This document shows positions 1 to 6,837 of a DNA stretch of 26,313 nucleotides, one piece after another. The notes beneath the pieces were generated by a model. The model was not told the origin of the DNA and ran no database searches. It saw only the letters and a list, made by a program, of their open reading frames with translations. How positions within the stretch are numbered: the stretch's first letter is position 1; every line of letters begins with the position of its first letter. The translations under genes and the position numbers were made by a program. The DNA comes from JAAEUB01 sp964550345 (GTDB lineage Bacteria; Pseudomonadota; Alphaproteobacteria; Rhodobacterales; Rhodobacteraceae), in NCBI GenBank assembly GCA_964550345.1, contig CAZJYZ010000048.1, positions 1 through 26,313 of the forward strand, written 5' to 3'.

Positions 1-44
1 GCCGCACCGTCGGCTCAGGCGTCGTCTCCAAAATCATCGCATAA
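1..44 (+). CDS. tuf: Elongation factor Tu, C-terminal end only (first tuf copy)
   Basis: The third reading frame from base 3 reads RTVGSGVVSKIIA followed by TAA at 42-44. This is the characteristic EF-Tu C-terminus (family form GRTVGAGVVSKII plus one or two residues). EF-Tu is the GTPase that delivers aminoacyl-tRNA to the ribosomal A site. Only the last strand of the C-terminal beta-barrel is inside the window; the rest lies upstream. A strong terminator follows 35 bases after the stop. A second tuf gene starts at 26260 in the same orientation. I am confident of the identity despite the short length because the motif, the stop and the genomic context (tuf before tRNA-Trp and secE) agree. Confidence 0.88.
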   Translation, partial: RTVGSGVVSKIIA

Positions 45-78
45 GCCCATACGGGCTTTCACAAGACCAAATTAATCA

Positions 79-104
79 GGCCACCCGTTGGGTGGCCTTT
101 TTTA
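79..104 (+). terminator. Rho-independent terminator of tuf
   Basis: An 8-bp perfect stem, GGCCACCC (79-86) with GGGTGGCC (90-97), has a 3-base loop and is followed directly by six T. It lies 35 bases after the tuf stop. A smaller 6-bp stem (43-48 with 53-58) overlaps the stop codon itself. Confidence 0.93.
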
Positions 105-132
105 TTAACATTAGCACTTTTCCGGTTAAGGT
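105..132 (+). promoter_or_regulatory. Possible promoter for the SDR-family gene
   Basis: TTAACA (105-110) and TAAGGT (127-132) are separated by 16 bases, with the predicted start about 10 bases before the ribosome binding site of the gene at 153. The -10 box is poor (3 of 6 to consensus) and the -35 box overlaps the tuf terminator tail, so this is tentative. Confidence 0.3.
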
Positions 133-152
133 ACCTGTTTTAGGGAGGAAAA

Positions 153-1190
153 ATGACCAAAAAGGTTACGGTGACCGGTTCGTCCGGATTTCTGGCAAAA
201 CATATTGTCCTTCAGCTTCTTGAAAAAGGATATTTTGTTAGTGGCTCGGTTCGTTCAAGTCACCGCGAAGAAGAAGTTCGCCAGATAGTCCGCGACAATG
301 CAAGTGATCCTGAAGGGGCACTTGGCCGGTTGGAGTTCTTGCGTCTTGATCTTAACCAAGACCAGGGTTGGGATGGTGCTTTGAAGGATGTGGATGCACT
401 TTTCCACACAGCCTCGCCATTCCCTTTGGTTCCACCAAAAAATGAAGATGATTTAATCCGGCCCGCGGTTGACGGCACCTTGAGGGCACTGAATGCTGCG
501 AAGGAGGCAGGTGTGAACAGGGTCGTGCTGACCTCGTCAATCGCCGCAATTATTTCGCAGGAAAATCCCGATTCCAGTTATATTTATGACGAAAGCGACT
601 GGACGGATATAAAAGCGGCGTCTGCGACAGCTTATAACCGTTCGAAAACTCTGGCCGAAAGAGCAGCTTGGGATTTCGTCGAAAACGGGGCGAAATCGAT
701 AAAACTGACCACGATAAATCCGGGCCTGATACTCGGTCCCGCGCTTGATACAAATTATGGCGGATCAATGGAATTTGTTGAGCGGATATTGCGGGGTAAA
801 GATCCTGCGGTACCTCAAATCGGGTTTTCACTGGTGGATGTGCGTGACGTTGCTTCGGCACATGTTCGGGCATTGGAGGTGGAGGAATCGGCCGGGAAAA
901 GGATAATCTGTGTCGCTGAAGGCTGGGTTACCGCAAATGAAATGGCGCAGGTTTTGACCAATGAGTTCCCTCAATACAAACCACCCAGAATGATTGCTCC
1001 AAACTGGTTGATCAAGATAATGGCGATATTTGATGGGTCTATACGGTCGATTGTTCCCATCCTAGGTGTCAAGATGGAAGTGACAGGCCAACGCAGCAAA
1101 GAAATTCTCGGCATTGATTATTTGGACTGGAAAGAAAGCCTTGTTGAATCTGGGAAGGTTGTTGACGCCAAAATCTCCGCAGGGCGCTAG
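153..1190 (+). CDS. NAD(P)-dependent reductase, extended SDR (dihydroflavonol-4-reductase-like)
   Basis: This 345-residue protein has the architecture of the extended short-chain dehydrogenase family: an N-terminal nucleotide-binding motif TGSSGFLA (residues 8-15), a catalytic Ser in LTSSI (about 128-129), and the catalytic pair Tyr161/Lys165 in AYNRSK. NPGLILGP (189-196) is typical of the dihydroflavonol reductase / aldehyde reductase / 3-beta-HSD-like branch. It should reduce a carbonyl, or oxidise an alcohol, with NAD(P)H in the cytoplasm; the substrate cannot be read from sequence. The third position of the Gly-rich motif is Ala rather than Gly, which occurs in this branch. The start is well supported by AGGGAGG at 142-148. 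It is an accessory gene placed between tuf and tRNA-Trp. Its stop overlaps that of the convergent gene in the palindrome CTAG. Confidence 0.88.
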   Translation: MTKKVTVTGSSGFLAKHIVLQLLEKGYFVSGSVRSSHREEEVRQIVRDNASDPEGALGRLEFLRLDLNQDQGWDGALKDVDALFHTASPFPLVPPKNEDDLIRPAVDGTLRALNAAKEAGVNRVVLTSSIAAIISQENPDSSYIYDESDWTDIKAASATAYNRSKTLAERAAWDFVENGAKSIKLTTINPGLILGPALDTNYGGSMEFVERILRGKDPAVPQIGFSLVDVRDVASAHVRALEVEESAGKRIICVAEGWVTANEMAQVLTNEFPQYKPPRMIAPNWLIKIMAIFDGSIRSIVPILGVKMEVTGQRSKEILGIDYLDWKESLVESGKVVDAKISAGR

Positions 1191-1930
1191 ACAATGTCAG
1201 TTTGCTTCTTGACCTGAGGTTGCCGCCCTACCGCCAAATCCGCTTCGTCCGTTACTGCGTCCAGTGCGGATTCAAGCTTCAACCTGAGCTTTTCGGTTTC
1301 TTCATCGGATGCCCGACGGGGAACTGTCTCTTGCCATTCCCGGCACATCAGCACGCCTTTGGTAAAGGGCAGGGGTAGCCACAAACGGTCCCACGTGTTG
1401 AACTCTTTTACCCGGTTGGCGGAGAAGGCGACTACGAAAACCCGTGCGCCAGAGGCACGCGCCCAGACGAGCGGCACGGTGGAAGCGATGCGCGCAGGCC
1501 CCCGAGAGCCATCTGTGGCAATGCCGATGGAGTAGCCTTCTTTCATCTTGCCCAGAACCTCACGCGACAAAACGATATGGCGTTTGCTGCGCGACATGGC
1601 GATGGTTTCAAAGCCAAACTGCTTTTGTACCTGCCCCGCGCGCTTACCGTCGCGGTTGGCCGAGGTCAGGGTGCAGATTTTACCCAGCGAAGTGTTGAAC
1701 AGGTAAGGGGACATCATCAGGCGCTGGTGCCATAAGGCCACGATTACCGGCTCACCGCTTTGAAGGGCTTCGTCCATGTCCTCAAACCCGATGCGGTCCC
1801 ATCTCGACAGCCGGTAAGCTGCGCGGATAAGGATCGCCAGTACTTTTACCGTGACGCGGCCGAACCAGTCACTGTCGGTGATTTTTCTTCCAAACCGCAC
1901 TGCTTTTCCCTTTTCCCGCCCGTAGTTCAT
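1187..1930 (-). CDS. DUF374-type lysophospholipid acyltransferase family protein
   Basis: This protein of up to 247 residues resembles the DUF374 branch of the lysophospholipid acyltransferase superfamily. Visible landmarks are ALWHQRLMM (the His-containing acyltransferase block), TSANRDGKRAGQ, and ATDGSRGPARIA, the conserved Asp-Gly-x-x-Gly-Pro block. The N-terminal segment VTVKVLAILIRAAYRL is hydrophobic and probably lies at the inner membrane. The family is thought to transfer acyl chains to lipids, often in lipid A or ornithine-lipid contexts; the exact acceptor is unknown here. The start is uncertain. ATG at 1930 has no visible ribosome binding site, while GTG at 1900, ten codons in, follows AAGGGA and would give the family-like N-terminus MRFGRKITDS. 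It is convergent with the SDR gene and divergent from tRNA-Trp. Confidence 0.85.
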   Translation of the reverse strand: MNYGREKGKAVRFGRKITDSDWFGRVTVKVLAILIRAAYRLSRWDRIGFEDMDEALQSGEPVIVALWHQRLMMSPYLFNTSLGKICTLTSANRDGKRAGQVQKQFGFETIAMSRSKRHIVLSREVLGKMKEGYSIGIATDGSRGPARIASTVPLVWARASGARVFVVAFSANRVKEFNTWDRLWLPLPFTKGVLMCREWQETVPRRASDEETEKLRLKLESALDAVTDEADLAVGRQPQVKKQTDIV

Positions 1931-2003
1931 ACATCACATGTCTTGCCATGCAAGCATATCACGCACACAGGTTCCCGGTTCTGACAGGGGGTGTAATTTT
2001 CAC

Positions 2004-2032
2004 TTGTCTCTTGCGGCGCAAAGGCTTAGGAC
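2004..2032 (+). promoter_or_regulatory. Possible promoter for tRNA-Trp
   Basis: TTGTCT (2004-2009) and TAGGAC (2027-2032) are separated by 17 bases, and the -10 ends 12 bases before the mature tRNA 5' end. Consensus match is 4 of 6 and 3 of 6. A promoter is expected here because the upstream neighbour is transcribed the other way. Confidence 0.4.
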
Positions 2033-2044
2033 AGGCGCGGCTTT

Positions 2045-2120
2045 AGGGGTATAGCTCAGTTGGTAGAGCGACGGTCTCCAAAACCGTAGGTCGCGGGTTC
2101 AAGCCCTGCTGCCCCTGCCA
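2045..2120 (+). tRNA. trnW: tRNA-Trp (anticodon CCA)
   Basis: A 76-base cloverleaf can be folded. The acceptor stem AGGGGTA pairs with TGCCCCT; the D-arm contains AGCTCAGTTGGTAGAGC; the anticodon stem ACGGT (2071-2075) pairs with ACCGT (2083-2087) around the loop CTCCAAA with anticodon CCA at 2078-2080; the T-arm contains GGTTCAAGCC. The discriminator base is G and the 3' CCA is encoded. In many alphaproteobacteria this tRNA lies between tuf and secE. Here accessory genes separate it from both. Confidence 0.97.
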
Positions 2121-2267
2121 AAGCCACTTCCAAATCAGGATTGCATTGTCTTCCGCACCGGCACCCGCGTGTTTTTTGCGTGTGACGCGCATCACATGTG
2201 CCAGCTCGTGAAGCCGCTAAACCTTTCTTATCAGCGAAATCATTCGCACCCACAGAAAGGAAAACCA

Positions 2268-3212
2268 ATGACACGCACAACTTTCATCTCCAGCTTCACT
2301 AATATTATCAAAGGGGCCGGTCTGGCCGCATTGATGGGTCTTCTACCCGCCACCAGTTCGGCCAGCCCATTGAAGATTATTCTCCAAGGCGACTTTACCA
2401 TTCAGCAGCAAAGCTCTGGCCGTTATCTTGATGCCCATGAAGGCTCGCACGACAACAGCGTTGTTACGCGGGCCCGTCAAAGCAATACGACACAAACTTG
2501 GGTCTTCACGCCAGCTGGTGGCCAGCTTTATACCATCCAGCAAAAAAGCAACGGTCGGTATCTTGATGCCCATGAAGGCTCGCACGATAACTCAGCCGTG
2601 ACCCGTGACCGTCAGGGCAACCGAACCCAATTGTGGGAAGTTGTCGCGAATGGGGACGGCAGTTATTTCATCCGCCAAGATAGTAATCGGCGGTTTCTGG
2701 ATGCCCATGAAGGCGTCAACGACAGCTCGGCTGTGACCCGCGATTTCCAGAACAACGCGACGCAACGCTGGGTAATTCGCCCCGTTGCTGCGGCACCGCA
2801 ACTCAGCGGCCTGTTCTACATGCAACAAAAAAGCACGCAGCGGTTCATGGATGCCCATGAAGGTTCGCACGACAATTCGGCGGTAACCCGTGATTTCCAG
2901 AGCAACAGCACCCAGATGTGGAAATTCACCCCTCTCGGAAACAACATCTACACCATTCAGCAACGCAGCAATGGCCGCTATCTTGATGCGCATGAGGGTA
3001 TCAACGACAATGACGTTGTGACCCGTGATCGTCAGGGCAATGCAACGCAACAGTGGATTGTGAAAAAGGTTGGCAACAACACCTACACTATCCAGCAGCG
3101 CAGCAACGGACGGTACCTGGATGCCCATGAAGGAACAAACGACCACTCGATCGTGACCCGCGACCGTCAGGGTAACGCGACGCAGCTCTGGGTGCTTCAT
3201 GCAGTAAACTGA
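2268..3212 (+). CDS. Secreted six-repeat ricin-type beta-trefoil lectin-like protein
   Basis: This 314-residue protein has an N-terminal signal peptide (residues 1-32, hydrophobic core AGLAALMGLLPA, likely cleavage after SSA). The rest is six similar units of 42-50 residues starting near 43, 88, 133, 183, 228 and 273. Each contains IQQxSxGRYLDAHEG, then a D-x-S-x-VTR stretch, and ends in the Q-x-W motif (TQTW, TQLW, TQRW, TQMW, TQQW, TQLW). Q-x-W repeats define ricin B-type beta-trefoils, so six units imply two trefoil domains joined by the Ala/Pro linker at 173-182. There are no cysteines and no catalytic domain, so it probably binds carbohydrate outside the cell; the ligand is unknown. ATG at 2268 was chosen because AGAAAGGA precedes it and it begins the signal peptide; a longer in-frame extension reaches back to 2169. 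The gene lies just downstream of tRNA-Trp. Confidence 0.85.
   Translation: MTRTTFISSFTNIIKGAGLAALMGLLPATSSASPLKIILQGDFTIQQQSSGRYLDAHEGSHDNSVVTRARQSNTTQTWVFTPAGGQLYTIQQKSNGRYLDAHEGSHDNSAVTRDRQGNRTQLWEVVANGDGSYFIRQDSNRRFLDAHEGVNDSSAVTRDFQNNATQRWVIRPVAAAPQLSGLFYMQQKSTQRFMDAHEGSHDNSAVTRDFQSNSTQMWKFTPLGNNIYTIQQRSNGRYLDAHEGINDNDVVTRDRQGNATQQWIVKKVGNNTYTIQQRSNGRYLDAHEGTNDHSIVTRDRQGNATQLWVLHAVN
2394..3209 (+). repeat. Six tandem coding repeats of about 135 bases (beta-trefoil units)
   Basis: The lectin gene is internally repetitive at DNA level: near-identical blocks such as CTTGATGCCCATGAAGG recur at a period of about 135 bases. The third unit is longer because it carries the inter-domain linker. 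Units 2, 5 and 6 are the most alike (all contain GRYLDAHEG and TRDRQGN), which suggests recent internal duplication or conversion. Confidence 0.85.
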
Positions 3213-3233
3213 ACTTAACGTTAGTAAGAGTTC

Positions 3234-3263
3234 AGGGGCAGCGCAGTCAGATGCGCTGCCCTT
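3234..3263 (+). terminator. Strong hairpin after the lectin gene, possible terminator
   Basis: A perfect 10-bp stem (GGGCAGCGCA at 3236-3245 with TGCGCTGCCC at 3252-3261) has a 6-base loop and can be extended by two more pairs. It starts about 20 bases after the lectin stop. Only two T follow directly, so it may act as a terminator with low efficiency or as a 3'-end stabiliser. Confidence 0.55.
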
Positions 3264-3301
3264 GGCTATTGGGGCTTGGATCAGAAATTTTTTGGTTGAA
3301 G

Positions 3302-3330
3302 CTGACGCCCGGTCCGCGCAGTGATATAGC
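3302..3330 (+). promoter_or_regulatory. Likely promoter for the membrane-protein gene
   Basis: CTGACG (3302-3307) and TATAGC (3325-3330) have a 17-base spacer. The same -10 sequence, TATAGC, is used by the rpsL operon promoter in this window. The predicted start, near 3337, is just ahead of the ribosome binding site AAAGGTG and the ATG at 3350. Confidence 0.5.
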
Positions 3331-3349
3331 ATGCGCAAAAGGTGCCCAC

Positions 3350-4486
3350 ATGGATGAACATACCGAGGAAAGATTACTCAGGATAACGCTGATCGCGTCG
3401 TTGTTTTTTCTCGTGGTCAATCACCTGACAGGTCCCAAGGCCTTTCCCGCCACACAGCTTTTGTTTGACTACCGCGACGGTCTGGCGCGGCGTGGGCTGG
3501 CGGGCGAGGTGCTGAACCTGTTCGCGCTGCCAGAAATCAGCTCGGGTGAGATACGGGCGGCGCTGGTGCTGATAACGCTGTCTGGTCTTACAGCGCTGGT
3601 TGCCTTCCTGTGGCTGCGTTTGGCCGGTCAGAGGGCCGGAAAAATCCTGTTGATCTTACTGCTGAACTCTTTTGCACTGGCGTCATTTGCAGGAAATGTC
3701 GGCTATCTTGACGGGCTGCTGGTGGTGCTTTGCGTCGGGGCGCTTGCAACCAACGCCAACACAAATTCCGGCCTTCTGGCCCGGTTGTTGGTGATGATCG
3801 TCGGCGTTTTGACCCATGAAAATATGCTACCGTATTTTGCCATGCTGTTTGCCTTTGACCTGTGGTTGAGCGGGCGGCGGGCAGTTGCCTTTGCGCCCAT
3901 GGTTCTGGGCGCGCTGATGGTGGCGTTTCTGGCGTTTTTTACCGGGCGTGGCCCGGACGAGGCACTGGCTTATGCCGACTGGCTGCAGTCGAAATCCGGG
4001 TTTGACGTTGACCCTGAGGCGACGATCGTCGCCGGGCGCGGGCTGGCTGAAAACTTTGCGCTGATGGAGGGGCTGCGTGGCACCACGCAATACAAGGCCT
4101 GGCTGCTGTTTGACGGGTTGCCGCTGTTTGGGCTTACCCTTTGGTTGATCTGGCTGAACCTGAATTTGCTGGGGAAAGCAGCGGCACGCTCGGCAGGGCT
4201 GATGATGTCAGCGGCGGTACTGGCGCCACTTTCTCTGAATATCATTGCTTTTGACGTGGTTCGGTTCGGGGTGGCCTCGGTCATCGTCGGTGCGTTGGCC
4301 ACTGCCCTTATTTTGAAACAGCAGGAAGGTGCGCGCACCCGGCTTGAGGCTACAATGACCTGGCCCCATGCTTTGCTGGTTCTGGTGTTGGTAAGCAATA
4401 TGTTCACAACGCAGGTCAGCACCGCTGCCGGACATTTGTCACAGTTTCCCTGGATCCTGCTCGAACATTTGACTTGGGCAAAGTGA
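3350..4486 (+). CDS. Polytopic inner-membrane protein of unknown function
   Basis: This 378-residue protein is dominated by hydrophobic segments. By eye there are 9-10 membrane spans, the first at about residues 10-26, then several between 67 and 198, a larger soluble loop at about 200-245, and a final group from 247 to 360. The first loop has FDYRDGLARRGLAGEVLN, reminiscent of an (F/Y)xRRGLxGE signature that I recall in uncharacterised polytopic proteins sometimes linked to polysaccharide synthesis. An LTHENM motif lies near the fifth span. I cannot assign a family with confidence; a glycan polymerase or GT-C-like glycosyltransferase is possible. ATG at 3350 was chosen over the in-frame ATG at 3251 because it has AAAGGTG upstream and the earlier one lies inside the hairpin at 3234-3263. 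The gene sits 80 bases before the GSCFA gene, which has its own probable promoter. Confidence 0.75.
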   Translation: MDEHTEERLLRITLIASLFFLVVNHLTGPKAFPATQLLFDYRDGLARRGLAGEVLNLFALPEISSGEIRAALVLITLSGLTALVAFLWLRLAGQRAGKILLILLLNSFALASFAGNVGYLDGLLVVLCVGALATNANTNSGLLARLLVMIVGVLTHENMLPYFAMLFAFDLWLSGRRAVAFAPMVLGALMVAFLAFFTGRGPDEALAYADWLQSKSGFDVDPEATIVAGRGLAENFALMEGLRGTTQYKAWLLFDGLPLFGLTLWLIWLNLNLLGKAAARSAGLMMSAAVLAPLSLNIIAFDVVRFGVASVIVGALATALILKQQEGARTRLEATMTWPHALLVLVLVSNMFTTQVSTAAGHLSQFPWILLEHLTWAK

Positions 4487-4498
4487 CGCCCCTATACT
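4469..4498 (+). promoter_or_regulatory. Probable promoter for the GSCFA-SGNH pair
   Basis: TTGACT (4469-4474) and TATACT (4493-4498) match the sigma-70 consensus at 5 of 6 positions each, with an 18-base spacer. The -35 lies inside the last codons of the membrane-protein gene. The predicted start, near 4505, leaves a leader of about 60 bases before the ATG at 4567. Confidence 0.6.
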
Positions 4499-4566
4499 CT
4501 TGTAAAAGATAATTAATGATCCGGGCATAAGCTCGGGCGATATCTGAGGCAAGGTGAGCATACCCC

Positions 4567-5645
4567 ATGAAAAACCCCTATCAGGGCCTGGAATCGCGTG
4601 CGTTTTGGAAGAATGCCATAGGATCCGTCAGCCCGTTCCAGATTGGCGGCCTGTGGCAGCCAAAGTTCCAGGTGAAGAAATCCGATAACATCGTGACGGC
4701 GGGGTCCTGTTTTGCCCAGCATATTGGCCGCGCTCTGGCCGCACGTGGGTATAGCTGGTTTAACGCCGAACCGGCACCTTCTCTGATGCGCGCGCAGGAT
4801 GCGGAGAAATTTAATTACGGTATTTTTTCGTTTCGAACCGGTAATATCTACACCACTCGCATGCTGCGCCAATGGGTCGAACAGGCGCATGAGTTAGCGC
4901 CTGACCCGGATGAGATATGGCAAGGTGGCGGGCGGTATTTGACCCGCTGCGCCCACTGATCGAGCCTGGCGGTTTCGCGAGTAAGGAAGAACTGATCGCT
5001 TCCCGAAATTCCCTTTATGACGCCATCCGCAAAGCTGTTAAACAGGCCGATCTGATGGTGTTTACCCTCGGCCTGACCGAAAGCTGGGCAAACCGTGAAA
5101 CGGGCCTGGAATATGCCTCGTGCCCCGGAACGGCGGCGGGGGTCTGGAACGAAGACTTGCACGAGTTCCGCAATCACCGAGTGGACGCAATTCGCGAAGA
5201 TCTCGAGGCGGCGATTGCGGTGATGCGCGAGGCCAATCCGAAGCTTAAAGTTCTGTTAACCGTATCACCTGTGCCATTGACGGCGACGGCTAGTGGTCAG
5301 CATGTCCTGCCAGCTACCACTTATTCCAAGTCGGTCTTGCGTACTGTCGCGGGTATGGTTGCTGAAGATCATGACTTTGTCGATTATTTCCCGTCTTACG
5401 AGATTATCACGGCGCCCGCGTTCCGCGGCATGTTCTATGCGACGAACATGCGCTCGGTTCAGCCTGAAGGTGTTGATTTTGTTATGCAAAACTTCTTTAC
5501 TGATCAAAAAAGGGTTTTTGGTAAACAGATTATGCCTGCTACCCCGACCCAAACGGCGCAAAAGCGTGCACTCCGCGCCGCTGACCTGATGAAGCAGGGC
5601 GAGGTGAAATGTGAAGAGGAACTGCTTAATGCCTTTGCCCGCTGA
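4567..5645 (+). pseudogene. GSCFA-domain protein gene, disrupted by a one-base frameshift
   Basis: The first part (4567 to about 4937) encodes the start of a GSCFA family protein, with the name motif GSCFA at residues 46-50 (VTAGSCFAQH), and stops early at 4957-4959. The remainder continues in the -1 frame from 4938: FDPLRPLIEPGGF, then FTLGLTESW and TVSPVPLTAT, to the stop at 5645. Adding one T to the TTT at 4938-4940 restores GGRYFDPLRPL and an intact protein of about 359 residues. GSCFA proteins belong to the SGNH/GDSL hydrolase-like superfamily, and their substrates are generally unknown. The start has AAGGTG at 4551-4556. The flanks show no decay, so this could be a very recent mutation, a sequencing error in a T run, or less likely programmed frameshifting; TAT TTG is not a canonical slippery site. 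The gene overlaps the next one. Confidence 0.8.
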
Positions 5646-6384
5646 CGTGCCCCCTGCGAGGGGCGACATCTGTATCTTTGGTGACAGCCATATCGGATCG
5701 GTAAAGCAAGCTATCGACAACAGGCTGATCGACACCGGTGGGCGCAGTGTGACCTTTTGGGGTGCCGATGGACCTTCGTTTCGCGCCCTACGCTGGAAAA
5801 ACGGCCGCGTTGTGCCCGATGCTTCGGTGCTTGATCTGGTGCGTAAGATAAACGGCGGTAGCCATGATACGTTGGGGCCGCAGGATTTTGATCTGTTCAT
5901 ATTCTACGGTGCGCGCCTAAGGGCGCACGAGTTTTTCGCCTCAATCCTTGAACATCCAGGGCAGATATCCGCCGCTGCGATGCAGACCATACTTGCGGGC
6001 TGGACCCACAAGACACGCGCCTGGCGCATCGCCCAAGCCTTTGCAAGGGCGGGAGCGCAGGTGTTGTTTGTGCCGGCGTCCTTTCCCACTCAAAATGTGC
6101 TTGACCAAAAAGCGGAAAAAAAACGCCTGGCGATCCGTTCTTCAAAGGCTCAGCGCACGGCTTTGTGGCAGCACCTTGAGGATGCGGCGGCGCGAGCGGG
6201 TTTTACCCTCGTCCCTCAACTTGAGAAAACGGTTACCGGCAATACCCTGACGAAGGCTGAATATGCCCAGCCGAATGCACAAGCGGCAAGTGACTGGGTG
6301 CATAAATCACCGCAATATGCAGCCCTGATGATAGAGCATGCCCTCGCGATCAACGCAGACAGGCTGCAACTGGCGGCAGAATGA
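5629..6384 (+). CDS. SGNH-hydrolase-like protein (GDSH motif)
   Basis: This 251-residue protein begins with CIFGDSHIGS, where residues 18-21 form a GDSH block equivalent to the GDSL nucleophile motif (Ser20). Near the C-terminus SDWVHKSPQYAALM supplies a D-x-x-H arrangement like block V of SGNH esterases. The central FDLFIFYGARLR may correspond to another block, but the Asn of the canonical oxyanion hole is not obvious. There is no signal peptide, so it is probably cytoplasmic. ATG at 5629 was chosen because AAGAGGA (5614-5620) lies 8 bases upstream; an in-frame GTG at 5611 is the alternative. The start lies 17 bases inside the end of the GSCFA reading frame, indicating translational coupling. 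A deacylase or acyltransferase role on a glycan is plausible but unproven. Confidence 0.7.
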   Translation: MPLPADVPPARGDICIFGDSHIGSVKQAIDNRLIDTGGRSVTFWGADGPSFRALRWKNGRVVPDASVLDLVRKINGGSHDTLGPQDFDLFIFYGARLRAHEFFASILEHPGQISAAAMQTILAGWTHKTRAWRIAQAFARAGAQVLFVPASFPTQNVLDQKAEKKRLAIRSSKAQRTALWQHLEDAAARAGFTLVPQLEKTVTGNTLTKAEYAQPNAQAASDWVHKSPQYAALMIEHALAINADRLQLAAE

Positions 6385-6412
6385 ATTACAAGCGCCATCC
6401 TGCGCCATGGGG

Positions 6413-6441
6413 TTGAACTCTGGCGCTGACATGCGTATCTG
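6413..6441 (+). promoter_or_regulatory. Probable secE promoter
   Basis: TTGAAC (6413-6418) and TATCTG (6436-6441) have a 17-base spacer, and the predicted start near 6448 leaves a short leader with AAAAGG before the secE ATG. A promoter here would free secE from its usual dependence on upstream tuf/tRNA transcription, which the inserted genes have displaced. Confidence 0.5.
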
Positions 6442-6470
6442 ACAGCCAAATGTGAAAAGGCAAACTAACA

Positions 6471-6668
6471 ATGGCTATGACAAATCCGTTTCAGTTTATC
6501 CAGCAAGTCCGTGCTGAGGTTTCCAAGGTCGTCTGGCCGACGCGGCGCGAAGTGCTGCTGACCACGGCGATGGTCTTTGCCATGGCTGCTTTAACAGCGG
6601 TTTTCTTCTCTTTGGTTGATCTTGGCATCCGCTCAGGGTTGGAAGCAGTGCTGGGAATGTTTGGCTGA
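6471..6668 (+). CDS. secE: Preprotein translocase subunit SecE
   Basis: This 65-residue protein has the SecE core: an amphipathic segment VRAEVSKVVWPTRREVL (residues 13-29, with the conserved VxWP-[ST]-[RK] signature), followed by one transmembrane helix (about 29-49). SecE clamps SecY in the SecYEG inner-membrane channel. The length is the usual short single-span form of alphaproteobacteria. ATG at 6471 has AAAAGG 10 bases upstream; a second in-frame ATG at 6477 is possible but has worse spacing. It is followed by nusG as in most bacteria, but with a terminator-like hairpin between them. Confidence 0.96.
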   Translation: MAMTNPFQFIQQVRAEVSKVVWPTRREVLLTTAMVFAMAALTAVFFSLVDLGIRSGLEAVLGMFG

Positions 6669-6723
6669 GAACCCCTTGAATTAGCCCGATAACAAGGGTA
6701 ATGCGGGCGCACCTACCCGGACA

Positions 6724-6757
6724 GGCGCGTGATGATTCGAGTCGCGCGCCGCTTTTT
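6724..6757 (+). terminator. Terminator-like hairpin between secE and nusG
   Basis: A 9-bp stem (GGCGCGTGA at 6724-6732 with TCGCGCGCC at 6742-6750, one T-G pair) with a 9-base loop is followed by GC and five T. It has the form of an intrinsic terminator or attenuator. I do not see a good promoter in the 80 bases before nusG, so partial read-through from secE is likely. Confidence 0.75.
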
Positions 6758-6837
6758 ATTCTGGATGGTGCGGGGTAACCGCTTGGAAATAATGGAATTT
6801 TTGGCGGGTTGCCGCCAGTGACGCGAGGCAAGCAGAC

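Noticed and set aside
2169..2267. N-terminal extension of the lectin frame
   Set aside because: It begins without a ribosome binding site, would bury the signal peptide 33 residues inside, and ATG 2268 has a proper AGAAAGGA.
2592..3338. Long open frame of 248 codons on the - strand opposite the lectin gene
   Set aside because: It is the mirror of the coding repeats; the translation is repetitive for that reason and has no start signal or family features.
4932..4945. Programmed -1 frameshifting in the GSCFA gene
   Set aside because: The codons at the junction (CGG TAT TTG) do not form a slippery heptamer, and I see no strong stimulatory stem directly after it. A mutation or sequencing error is simpler.
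2096..6470. Integration of the lectin-SGNH block as an island at the tRNA-Trp 3' end
   Set aside because: No integrase gene and no second copy of the tRNA 3' sequence was found up to secE.
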